A stretch of DNA of 64,000 nucleotides from Toxoplasma gondii ME49. Taxonomy: Eukaryota > Apicomplexa > Conoidasida > Eucoccidiorida > Sarcocystidae. A program made the translations under genes and the position numbers. The notes below the pieces were generated by a model. That model was not told the DNA's origin. It did not search any database and saw only the letters and a program-made list of their open reading frames with translations. Location of the stretch: assembly GCF_000006565.2 (NCBI RefSeq), contig NC_031469.1, forward strand, positions 620,001 to 684,000, given 5' to 3'. Shown piece after piece: positions 22,361 to 33,540 of the stretch (the stretch's first letter is position 1; each line of letters begins with the position of its first letter).

Positions 22361-24327
22361 TTATCCTCGTGTTTCGCTTTTTACATTTCTCACCGCCAAA
22401 GAACAACGGAGGAACTCCACTTTCACTTTTTCTCTTTTCTCCGCTTTTTCTCTCTTCTCCGTTATTTCATATCGAAGACTCTCTCTGTTTTTCTTGCTCC
22501 GTTGGTCTCTGTTGTAGCTTCTCTCGGACGTCTATCCTTCTCCGGCAAGAGCTCGTGTCTACATTTCCTACGGTAGAGGAAACGGACTTCCGCCGAAATC
22601 CTGCGACAGAAGAACTTTTTCGTTGTCTTTCGTTCCTCTTCTCTCTTTTACACTTCTCTGTTGTCTGCTGTCGTCTTCGTTAGCTGAGAGAAGCAGAATA
22701 AGCCAAGGTCGTTGCCCTCGATTCTCAACAGAGTGCGTATCTCCTCTTTCTGTCTGTGGTGTGTTCAGCCGCCTTTGCACAGACACACATCGGCGTAGCC
22801 TGAAAGAAGCAGCTCTTTGAAGCCTTCTACGCATTTGTCTCCGTTGATTCACATTACGTTTCGCAGTGTCTATTTCGCATTCATCGGCGCTCTTCACACT
22901 CTCAACCGAGATACCTCTCTGCCGATTCCAGCGTTTCTCCAGAGAGAAACGTTGCACAGCCTCCTCCTAGTCGCCTTTCTCTTTCCATCGCGAGGCCGTT
23001 TTGATATCTCGCTCTCTCGTTTTTTCAGACACTTTCCCCCAAAGAAACAGAGCTGAACCACTCTTCTCGCTCTTCTTCTCTCTTTCCTCTCCTTCTCCGC
23101 TTCCTCGCCTGGAGAACTCTTCTGTCTTGCGTCGGCGGGAACGCCTCCTCCTCGCTGCACGCGTCGTCTTGTCCGCTAACTTTTTTTTTGGTCGGAAACC
23201 CCTTCCTTCTTCACTCGACAAAGACTCAGCTCCTCTTCGTCTTTCTTCTCTTCTTCCTCCACCTTGCTCTCCTGAAGTCGCTCGTCTTCTTCTCTCTCTC
23301 TGGCGAGAAAACCGGTGTGTCGCTTTCACCGCTGCGCGGAGGCAACGACCCAACTGACCCTTGGGCTCTCATGCGTCTCTTGGATTTTTCGGCATTCTTC
23401 TTCTCGTCTCCTGCGAAGCTTCTCCGTCTCCAGACTCTGCCTTTTTCCCTTCGACTTTTCTTTCGCCGTCTTCGCTCCCTCGTCGGTCTCTCACAGTCTT
23501 CACATGCGCGAAAAACGGTCTCTTCTTCTGCCCCCCCGAAACAGGAACCGGTGTGGATATCCACGCTTTCTGTTCTGGACTCTCAGGTGTACGTACACCT
23601 GGACAACCGTCTGTTTCCCGCTTCTTGTCTCTCCAGGCGTTTTCCGTACCGCCAACCGCGCACCTCCAGGGCCGAGGCCGGGCGTCGGACCAGAACGCGT
23701 CGCCCTGTAATACGTCGTTTTTGCTTTGCCTGCGTTCTTTCTTCTTCTGTCTCCACACTGAGTCACCCTGGAGCCTTCTGGTGATTCTTCTGGTGTTTCC
23801 GGTCTTCCCCATCTACGCCACCAGGTTCCGTCTCTTCCACACGCAGTCTTCCTCTCCACTTCCCCATCAAAGGATCTCTCCGAGTCTCCTTTACTCCCCC
23901 AAATCTGCTCTTTCTGTCTCCTCCTTCGCGTCTGCTCTCCGTCGCCTCCCGCACCGTTCTCTCTCCCTGCTCCTCCCGTTTACACCTTCACCCTCTGTCT
24001 TCGGCGCGTCTCGAGTCGGCTCTGAGAGGCGCCGGTTCTCCCCGGCTTCGCTCTTTCGACGAGGACTGGCCCTCTTTGCCTCGGGTGTAGAAAAGACTGA
24101 CGGATACACTTCCCAAAATGGACACTCGAGACGGGGAATCCTCGCCGTGGAGGCGAGAGAAAACCAGGCAGCCAGCGCCTGCGGCCTCTCTCTCTTGTGC
24201 AGCTTTTCTCTCGTTGCTGACTGGAAGGAAAAATTCTGCTGTCTCTCCGTCTTCTTCTTCTCTGCTCGCTTCGACTTCTTCTCCAGGGGTGCAGACCCAC
24301 TGTCGCGCCGCTGCTTTCTCTCGACGC
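22361..24327 (+). promoter_or_regulatory. Pyrimidine-rich promoter/leader of the repeat membrane protein gene
   Basis: About 2 kb that is strongly T/C-rich on the plus strand, ending at the ATG at 24328. It contains the 18-bp palindrome at 23584. Long frames open on both strands are an effect of composition. Confidence 0.45.
23584..23601. promoter_or_regulatory. 18-bp perfect palindrome (CAGGTGTACGTACACCTG)
   Basis: An exact inverted repeat with no spacer, 727 bases before the ATG at 24328. Its 12-bp core GTGTACGTACAC recurs at 58835-58846. It could be a homodimeric transcription-factor site, such as one for an AP2-domain factor, which are the main regulators in apicomplexans. The factor and function are inferred. 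Confidence 0.4.
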
Positions 24328-27300
24328 ATGCGGTGGCTCCTCGTGTGCCTTGTCCTCGCCCACCTCTGCTCAGAGAACACACAGTCCCTTCGGGACCTCT
24401 CTCCAGGAGCGTCTCCAGGCAAAGCCTCCCTCTCGCCGTCGCTGCTCGCAGCCGAGGCCGGCAAGCTTGACATTTCGGTACGAACCGCTTCCGAGTGTTC
24501 AGGAAAAATGAAGTCCCGCAGGCGCGGTGCCAGAGAACGGACTCTTGTGTACTATGCCTTCTCACGCCTCTTCTCTTATCGAAGCCGATAGTCCACGCAG
24601 GCTTGTATGAACTACTCTTCACATCTATCTATCTATCTATATATATATATATATTTATTTATTTATCGGCGCGTGTCTATGGTTAGAAAGAGATGTATGC
24701 GGTGTATCTACAGTCTGGTGCACGTGGTTTTTGAAGTGTTCTTTGTTCACAGTCACGTGGTACACGCGGGGTTGTTTTCGCATGCATCAGCTCGGAGACG
24801 TCTCAATTCGCGTTTGCAGTGATTTCTCAGGTGATGCCATCCTTTGTATCGTGACTTCCAGAGTCTGCACAGAGATGCGAAAGTTGAAAGCTCTCTGTGA
24901 AAGTAGAGGTAATGCAAGTCCGTCTTTCTAGATACTCCTCTCTACCAGACCTGATTGCGTTTTTGCGCGCAGCCGCCGAAGCCCCAGGGGAACCCAGTGC
25001 AGATGGGGGCGCCGACTCACCCGCTCTTCGGGGCAGGAAAACAAGGAAAAGATTTGCCTCCAGCTGTCGCCGACTCACCGCCACCTCCCGCTCCTCCCGT
25101 GCTCCCTCCTGTCTCTCCTGAGGCCTCAGACGCGGCGGTAGATGTGCAGCGGCGCGTCCCCGGCAGCGTCGGTGAAAGTCCAGGCGGCGAAGAGCAGGGC
25201 GAAGCCCAGAGAGAGACAGGCCACCATTCTGGAGATAACACGAACGAAACAGCAAAGATGGAGGAGACTGTGTCACCGGACCCGGCACACAACGAGGAGC
25301 TGCGGGATTCAGGCTCTCCTGAGACTGCTGGTGAAGGAGAAAACGTCCCGGTTTCGGGGAAGTCTGCGATCGAAGGAGAACATAAAGAAGAAGCTCCGTC
25401 TCAGGGCCTCTCTCCTGAAAGCGATCGCGCCAGCGACACGCATGCAGCAGGAGACAGAAATCTCGCACCTGCACCTCCTGCTTCCGAGAAAGAGGCGACC
25501 GACGACGCAGTCACAAGACACGCCGAGAAACGAGGTGTAGATACACCGCCGCAGACTCAAGAGGGGGACGCTTCACAGGCCGAAGAGTCGAGGGCAGAAG
25601 ATAACAAAGTCCCGGCTCCGAGCGGACAGTCTGAGAGGGTTTCCGATTCTCGGAGACGCGTACAGAGAGTGGCGGGAAACGGCGCTTCTCCCTCGAGTTC
25701 GAATGGCGAAGCAGCAGAAGGAAACGGATCTCCGCCTGCGGCCGCAGTTCCCGCTGACGCACGAATCGGCAGGAGTGAACAGGTGCGGCCAGCAGGAGCA
25801 CCCCCACACCACGAAGCAGCCGCCAAGAAACGCGAAGGAGGTCGAAGAGGATCGCGGGGGCCGGGATTTGGAAGACAATTCACAGAAAACGCTGCTCAAA
25901 ATGACCCAACGAATCAGAAACAAGGCTATCCCACCCCGAATCCAGGTGTACATACACCGAGCTCAGGTGTTCATACACCGAATTCAGGTGTACCTACACC
26001 CAGCGCAGGTGTAGGTACACCTCAGGGGTACCCAGTACCTCCTCAAGTAGGACAGGAAGCAGGTTTCGGACATCCAGATGCGCCTTCGAGCACGGCTCCC
26101 GCGCCGTATTACGCCAACCAGGACGCGTATGTACAGAGACAAGGAGACGTTGCAGTTCCGTCGCACGGAACTCCCCCAGGCTACACCTACGGCTATGCGT
26201 CAGAGCCCGCGGCGGCGTACGCCTCCGAGCCTGTGCAAGTCTACGGTGACGGCGAGCGCGCCCCCCCGCAGGGCGTTTCCACCCAGGCGGAGGCGCGCAG
26301 AGACCCCGTGCGTCCGTCTGCCCTCCCTCACTGGGAGGGCGACGCCTTCGCCTCGAGTGCGCACAACGCTGAGGAAGGTGTTCACAGTCCTCGTTCCGCC
26401 TCTGTGAATGGAATCGAGACCCGAGAGGAAGCGACTTGGTCCGTACCTCCTTCTGCGTATGCGCCGCGCGCAGGCCGCAGCGAGTCGCATGCAGTTGGGA
26501 ACTGTAGAGATCCAGAGCTGCTGGTGCCGACGCTGGAGGAACACTGTGACGCGTGGTGTACGACAGAGGCGTTGAAGCACTGGGAAGGTAGTCGTCCAGT
26601 GTGGGCGTCTTTGCACTTGAATCCGATTCCCTCTTTTTTCTCGGATTTGCGCACCGGGGTCTTTGTCTTGCTGTATCGCCACAGAGATTCGTTTTTCGCG
26701 GCAAAGGCGCACTTGGAGGAGGAGGCGCAGGCTTTAGGAGACTTTCTGGCGGAGAAGAACCGTGAGTTCCGCCAGGCGCATCCGTTGGTCTGGCTGACGC
26801 TCTGCTGGTTTCTGGGCGTCCTCGTTCTGTCGAGACTGTTGACGGGGCACTGCGTCCCCGCTCCTCTTCTCTGCTGTCTGGGGGGGGCGAACGGCTGGTG
26901 TGCACGAAGAAGAAGACTGAAGGAGGAACAGCGATCACGGGAAGAGGTCGCGCAGGCCGTCGTCGACAGCTTGCTGAAGAACCAACAGGTGAAATGGCTG
27001 CTGAATCAGACGAAGAAGACGTCCTTCATCTGCGAAAAGCTGAAGGGCTCCGTGGTGGCAGTTCAACGCACAGAGACGGAGGAGAAGCTGACGATGACCC
27101 GAGGCGACGAAGCGCGCGACGCGAGAGACTCGGCGGAACTCGCCAGAGCTGTCGCCGCTCTCCAGAGAGACCAAGAGGAACTGAAGCTCCTTCTTCGCAC
27201 CCTGCAGGAGCAGCAGCAGGCGGAACGCGAGAGTCGACAAACGCAGCTAGAACGCATTCTTGCGGAGACGAAGAAACAGTTTGACTCCGCAACCCTGCAA

Positions 27301-30300
27301 CAGGCTCAGTACAGCCTAACCTTTCTCCAGGCCCTCGGGTGCGTAGGGGGGTGGGGAGGAGATAAGAACTGGAACACGAAAGAGGAAGGAATTTCACGGA
27401 AGAAAGGGGACGGGAGCTGGAACAAGGAAGGTGAGAGAGAGGAAGAATGAGAGCAGAAAGTCGGGGCGGTAAGGCGAGTAGGTAAGGCGAGTAGAGAGAC
27501 TGGAGAGAGAGAAGCAGAAAAAGGAAGGTAGGGGAGAAGAAGGTTGAGAACACAGAGGGAAAAGGGACGCGTGGTGAGAGAGAGAGTGACAGGGATTTCA
27601 CATGTTTCCTTTTTACGCAAATTGCTGCGTTTTTCAGACGCATCCGGTGTGCGGTCGACCCGACATACTCCTCTGAAGACGTAAGGAGCGCGACGACGCA
27701 TGCTCGTCATCGCCACGGTTCACCATCGTGTTCGTTTCCCTGTCTTGTCGCCGTCTTTGTCGCACCTTTCTCTGGGATGGCTGGAGCCTTCGGTTGTCTG
27801 TTTCTCTGCACAGCGACTGTTTCTCTCTCTTTTGCCTCTTTGTCGTCTTACAACGCCTTTTCTCAGAGTGTGTCGGTGTGTAACTTTCTCGCTCTGTCCA
27901 TTTCCCTCCATCTCTTTCGTGCTGTCTGTCCTGTCTGTCTTCCTCCCTTTCTGTCCGTCGCGTCCGATCTTCTTTTCCTCTCTCTGCGACCTTGACTGCT
28001 TCGCACTCTTGAGTTCTGTTGATCTTCCACATCTTCCACACTTCTGCCTTCCCGCCCTCAACCCCCCGCTCCCCTGACCCCCGCCGACGCCCCGCGGTTC
28101 TGCGGTGTCTGTACAGAAGGAGCAGCTAGAGGCTTTGATCGAGCGCGACGCGGCGGCGATTCGCGAGTTTTTCTCTGAGGAGTGTCGAGACGAAGTGAAT
28201 GACACGTACGAGTTACCTGACGCGAGCCCCGCAAGAAATTCCTTCGCAGAAGAAACCTTCTCTCACCTGATGAGAACCGGCATGTCGCCGCGAGGTCTCA
28301 CGTTTGCCGGGAACTCCTTCGGCTTTTCGGCAAGATCCAGAAATGGAGAGGAGGAAAGAGACAAGGAAAGTTCGCCCTCGACGTCTCCTCCGAGGGAGGC
28401 GGCAGACTGTCCGGCAGCGAGAGAAGACGCGTCTCGACAGGCGACTGGCGAACAGCATGTCGAAGAAGACGCGAAACCCAGTGCTGCAGACGTCGACGAA
28501 TCGAGACGCAGCTCCGCAATAACTCGACAGGAAGGACCTCGAGGCGTCGTGCCACCAAGTGAGAAAAACGCTTTTTCTAGGGAGGCAACAGTCGAAACAA
28601 GGTCGTTGATGGTGAACCAGTCGCAGAACATACCTTTGAATTGCCTCTGATGATTGGAGTCCTGGCAAACTACAGTTCTGTGCAAACTGATGAGTTTTCA
28701 GAGAAGGGACCTCCCGCGATCGTCTGAGCCTCTTTCGACAAACGACACAAATCCTCACAAATCGTCTCTCCCGCCCTTCCCAGTGAAGACAGTCTTGCGA
28801 CCTACGTTCTCTCATCTTCCTGGCGATATGTCCTGGCGACGCTACAGATGCATATATACGTACCTGCACCTGCGTAGCCTTCGTTCCTGTTTTTTTCTAT
28901 GTTGCTCACCCATCGCGTTTTGCCCCGTTCTGTTCCTCCCGTCTCCCCTTTCTCTCCGCGTCCCGCTTCCTCCATTTTCCCCAATGTATCTTGCTCTTTC
29001 TCGTCCTCTTTTTTTCCACCTTTTATTTTTCACTCCGCTTGTTTCTTCTTCCCGTCTCGTGCTCTGCTCACCTTCCCTTTCGTTTCTCTCCTTGTGTCTT
29101 TAGATCTCTTTGACGTCACGCCTGCGGTGGCGGCGTCGGGATTTGCGCCTCCCGCGGTGGTGAACTTCCCGTCTGCTTCTTCTTCTCTCGGGTCGCACAG
29201 TCCGTCCTCGCAGCCTCCGCCTGTGCCGCCCTCGGGGCCAGCGAGTTGTTCCGCTGCTCCGTTTGAGGAGTCTCTCGCTTCTCCGCCAGAAGGCGACGGC
29301 GTCTCCGCGGCTGTCCATCCGAGGTCGCCGCTTCCGCCGCAGGGCTTGCGAGATCCGTTTGCATCTCCGCTTCCGCCTTCAGCCGACATAGAGGGCGGGA
29401 GCGGCGGTCCTGCTCACCGACTGCGCTCGTCCAGCATCGGCAGTGTCGCTTCTCTCGGCCAGGGGGTCGCGAGTCCGACGACGTTGACCTCGAACGGAGT
29501 GTATGGACAGGCACCGCCTGCAGGACTTCCTGCGAGTCTGGGGAACGCGGCGCCGAGCGAGGGAGCTGCAGGACGCTTTGTGGGATCTCGAGGAGGCGCA
29601 GGGGGAGTGGAGGCGACGAGAGGAGCGCCGCCAGGGACTGCAGGCGCGAGTTCAGAGCCTGCGCAGAGACCCGCGTCTGGGACTTCACACTTACATGTCA
29701 CAGGCGCCGGCGACGAGAACGCATCCAGTCTGGAATGTCCCACTCGACCGCCGACAGGCGGCTTGGTCTCGAGTCGCCCACCTTCGGCGGAAGAACCCAG
29801 TTCGGGAAGGCCTTTGATGAACGGTGAGGAGCTGTGGGGTGTGCAGCAAAGAAAGTGGAGAGAGGAGAAGAAGTCAGAGAACTGGGGTGTCGAGGCTTCT
29901 GGCGACAGAGCTTCTCTAGAAAACGTTTCAGAGTGTTTCAGTCGAGCGCGGGCACAAGCTCAGTTGGACAGGAGGAGAGCGGGAGAAGAAGCTCACGGCG
30001 GCATGGAGACGAGCGCCGGGGAGGATGTCGAGACACACGAGATGAAAAGATCGGGAGGAGCATCGGACTAGCAGAGAGGGGAGGACGAAGAGGGGAAGCA
30101 GAGGCGTAGGCGAGGGGAAGAAAGGCGTGATAACTCAGGGCAGCGAGAAGAAAAGATCCAGAGTGTGGAGGGGCAGATTGCAGGACTGAGGAGTGGACGG
30201 CGAACGAGCGGGGAGAGAAAAGGAGGAGCGAAGACCGTCGGGACGCACAAACGAGAGACAAATGAAGAGCGAGACAACACAACACTGACGGGGAAGGAAA

Positions 30301-30964
30301 AGAGGAGGCAGCCGTGGGCGGGGTGTTGGTTGGAAAGGCTCTTTTGTGGAGACAAGTTTTGAAGCAACTCTTTTTTCTTTTTTTTCGGTTTTTTTCCTGG
30401 ACTCTTTCGCTTCTGCATTTATGTCAATTGGACGCATGTCAGGAATGTCCTGCATTGTTTTGTGCCAAAATTTTGTTCCATTCAGGAACCGCTCCGATGC
30501 CTCCTGCGGGGCTCAAGCCGCACGACCCTCTGCCGCCGCAAACCGCGGCCGGTCTTCGCCCCGCTGGACGGATCCTCAGAGAAAGAAGGTAAAGAGACGA
30601 AACACCGAAAAACGATACGCAGACAGACAAGAAGAGTGAGGGGAAGAGATGCCGTCGAGGAAACAAGGACATCAAGGAAAAGGTGCATCGAGCCAGAGGG
30701 AGAAGAAAGCGAAAGGGAAAAAGCATGAGAAAACAGAGAAGGTGAAGAATAATGAGAAGAACAAAGAAGAACCACAGAAGTCTCTAGACGAGGAGACAAG
30801 CATTCTTGTCGATAAAAAAAGAGTTTCGTTTCAATATGGTGCATGGCTTTAATTCGTATTTTTTCGTTGTTTTTAGGGAACCTCCGAAGGTCCAGGCAGC
30901 GACGAACCCCTTCGGCATCCCCCCACCACCGAGTGCACCTCTCTCTTCAGGGATGGACTTTTGA
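24328..30964 (+). CDS. Secretory/membrane protein with Pro-rich repeats, one TM segment and coiled coil, about 1,215 aa
   Basis: Seven proposed exons: 24328-24477, 24973-27338, 27638-27680, 28117-28294, 29104-29823, 30486-30588 and 30877-30964. The total of 3,648 nt is divisible by three and all phases agree. The start gives a signal peptide (MRWLLVCLVLAHLCSENTQS). An in-frame ATG at 24118 would bury it. Residues about 51-380 are Pro/Glu/Ser-rich, with GVHTP-type tandem repeats at about 375-402. A hydrophobic segment (LVWLTLCWFLGVLVLSRLL, about 655-673) is followed by a long Glu/Lys/Arg/Gln helix (to about 840), probably a coiled coil, then a second Pro/Gly/Ser-rich tail ending in NPFGIPPPPSAPLSSGMDF. 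This predicts a single-pass protein of the secretory pathway. I do not recognise the family. The exon 4 donor (GAG|GTCTCA) is the least certain join. Reading on instead would stop at 28650 and give a shorter form. Confidence 0.7.
25940..26027 (+). repeat. Tandem 24-bp coding repeat (GVHTPxS type)
   Basis: Four imperfect 24-bp units (caggtgtacatacaccgagct type) encode GVHTPSS, GVHTPNS, GVPTPSA and GVGTP. Each unit contains a near-palindromic ggtgtacatacacc-like core, similar to the non-coding palindrome at 23584. Confidence 0.85.
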
Positions 30965-32602
30965 AGACAAAAGAGCAGGCGGCAGAGATAAGAGAAGACA
31001 GGAAGGTTGACGAGCTGGAAGGCTCCGAGAGCGAACAGAGGAGGCACAGCGGAAGATGGAAGTACGAGAGAAGCGATGTGTTTTTTTTCCAATTTCTTAA
31101 AACGATTGTGGCGTCGATGTTTCTTGAAGAGCTCGCGGGGAGGTTCACTGGATCTTCTCCAAAACTAGAAAATTCGTCGCCCGTCCTGCTGCGGTCTTTT
31201 CTCTTCTTCGTGGCTTTCTCTCTCTCTCTCTGTGTCGCTGTGCGGATAAAACAGCGCGCGTCTTTGTGGGAAAGGAACGGCATGTTCCCTTCGTTTATGT
31301 TCATCTGCATTCTCTTCGCATTTGCGAACTCGAGGTTTTCCAGATATCTCGGAGTCCGCTGTCGGAAACAAGCGACGTTCATTCTAGACCGCTCCACGCT
31401 AACGCACGGATGACTCTGCACTCGTAGGACAGGCCTGTCGATTTCTGTCTCTATATTTGAATATTCTTACTCATATATTTGCTTCAATCCCACAGGTGGC
31501 TGCATGCCTCAAGATATATATATATATATATATATACGTATGCGTTTCCTCGTGGGTTCCCTTCTGGGAGGGAGTTGTGTGAGACCGAGCATGTCCGTAG
31601 CAGACAGTTTTCAACTTTGGATGGCTTCGTTTTGGAAGCAGAAAGGGAGAGGCAGTGTGCAGAAAGCAGAGAGAAGAAAGGAGAGAAAGCTCAACGGGGA
31701 GGAGGGGACGCATGCATGCATGTCCCCGGTTTTTCGCGGCCTCCGAAAGAGGGTCTGTGGTTTTCTCCGTTTCAGACGTTGAGATATCGCGAAACGCGTT
31801 TTGGTATGGAGAAAAGCTGTGATTTTTAAAAAAGAACCTATCCGAACAAAGGAAACGCGTTCTCTCGCTTGCCGGATCCTGGCAGCCAGAAGCCCCCTTT
31901 TGAGTTTCTGAAAACAAAGAGTGACAATTTCCTCTCTTTCTGACGGCGGAAACACAGTATGTCGCGGCACTGCCTCCTGGTACATTTCGTTCTCTTGTGT
32001 CTTTGTGCCTGGATGTACACCTGAAGAGCTCGCTTCTGTTTCCTCGCCTCCACGCAAGTGTCTTTCCTCCTTTCTTCTTTTCTCGGCCATTGATGTGCAA
32101 GTTCGTGGAACCGCCTCTGAAATTGCAGAAAGGGAGACAGGAAGAAGATCCGCGAGTCTCCTCTCTTCCTCTGTCTTCGAGATACACCAGGGCTGCGTCT
32201 CTTCTCTCTTCTCTTCGCCGCGTTTTCTGCATCTCTCTCTACTCTCATTCTTTCTCTGGTGCTTCTCTTCGTTTCCTATGCTCTCGTCCAGTCGTGCATT
32301 CCGCTCTGGCTTTCTGTCTCCCCCCAAAATCTCCGCTGTGTCTCTATCTCTTCGTCCTCTGCGTCTCCTTTTTCTCCTTCCTTCTCTCTCTTTCCGAGGA
32401 AGAGCGTGTCTTTGCTAGTTCGCCTCCTCAGAAACGCATCTCCTTGTCGACGTTTTTTTTCCACTTCTTCGAAGAACCTCTCCTCAGATTTTTTTCCAAG
32501 GCGACGGTCAGCGCGCGTTGCCCGCAGGCGAAGCCTTTCTCAGGCACTGCCAAGGAAAAGCATATTTGAGAGAGGACACCAGTCGAGGAAAACGCCCAGG
32601 AA
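30965..32602. other. Spacer with no supportable gene
   Basis: The region downstream of the plus-strand membrane protein gene. It holds a short TA tract at about 31515-31540 and a pyrimidine-rich stretch at 32150-32460. Frames are low-complexity. Confidence 0.4.
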
Positions 32603-32737
32603 ATGGCGGATTTCATTCGAGAAACTCGACGAAAAATGCTGGAAAATTGGGATGTGAATGACGATAAAGTGGAGAGAGCAGCCGAGGAAAGGAAAAGGAC
32701 TCGAGTTAGAATGGAAACAGAAAACGACAAATCATAG
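32603..32737 (+). CDS. Short frame with strong start context, 44 aa
   Basis: An ATG in the context ggaaATGGCGG opens MADFIRETRRKMLENWDVN and continues to a TAG after 44 residues. The peptide is highly charged and helical, with residue composition unlike the surrounding low-complexity frames, and it lies in a T/C-rich leader-like setting. It could be a small stand-alone protein, the last exon of a gene whose other exons I did not find (the frame stays open about 15 codons upstream), or chance. No family was recognised. Confidence 0.35.
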   Translation: MADFIRETRRKMLENWDVNDDKVERAAEERKRTRVRMETENDKS

Positions 32738-33119
32738 GATAGTGCACAGGGGCAGATGCACCCATTGCAACAACTCGTCTGTGTGTGATATCTCCGGCTC
32801 TCTGGGCTCTGCAGTGTCTCTCCTCTGATTTTTTCAAGTTTCTACCTCCTCAAAGAGTATCGCGGCTTCTGAGTCTGCCTCAGAAAGAGGAGCGTTCCTG
32901 GAAAATCAAGGCATCAATGAATCAGTCGAGCTGCACATTTGTCTCTGCATATCTACGTCTTTCTATTTTACATGCCATTAAAGCGAGAACATTGTGTAGC
33001 TGTTAGCCTTCATCAGTTACTATGTAAACTCATGGATACTGAAAAATGTAAATTTCTACTAGACGTCGAGTCCCCCGCTGCAATAGATGCTTATATGTAA
33101 GTATGATGCTCAAGAATAT

Positions 33120-33402
33120 CCATTGCGCTTTATATATAATAATATATGTAATATAGAGAATATACACATATATACATATTTATAATCGAGAGAGTAAATA
33201 TACATCTAATATATATACATATATAAATACATATATCGATATTCTGTTCTATGGAGATGAATACGTCTTTTTGTTTTACCTAATTTTACAGCGTCCAGAT
33301 ATATCTGTGCAGGGGAAGATACCTCCAAAAACACACACCTAAATATACCAATCCAAACATGCACATACAAATGTATACAGAGACAGAAAGAGACAGATAC
33401 AT

Positions 33403-33447
<45 letters not shown>

Positions 33448-33450
33448 GTG
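33120..33450. repeat. TA-rich low-complexity region
   Basis: Several TA/TATAA blocks (33130-33235) and a (ta)n tract at 33405-33440, just past the proposed 3' end of the WD-repeat gene. Confidence 0.9.
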
Positions 33451-33540
33451 TAGATATCCACTGGGAGTTTCCGGATTTGAGGAATGTTTTGCGTATGAGC
33501 ACATCGCATGCAGTTCATGTTTTCCCCAAGAACCGCCTGC

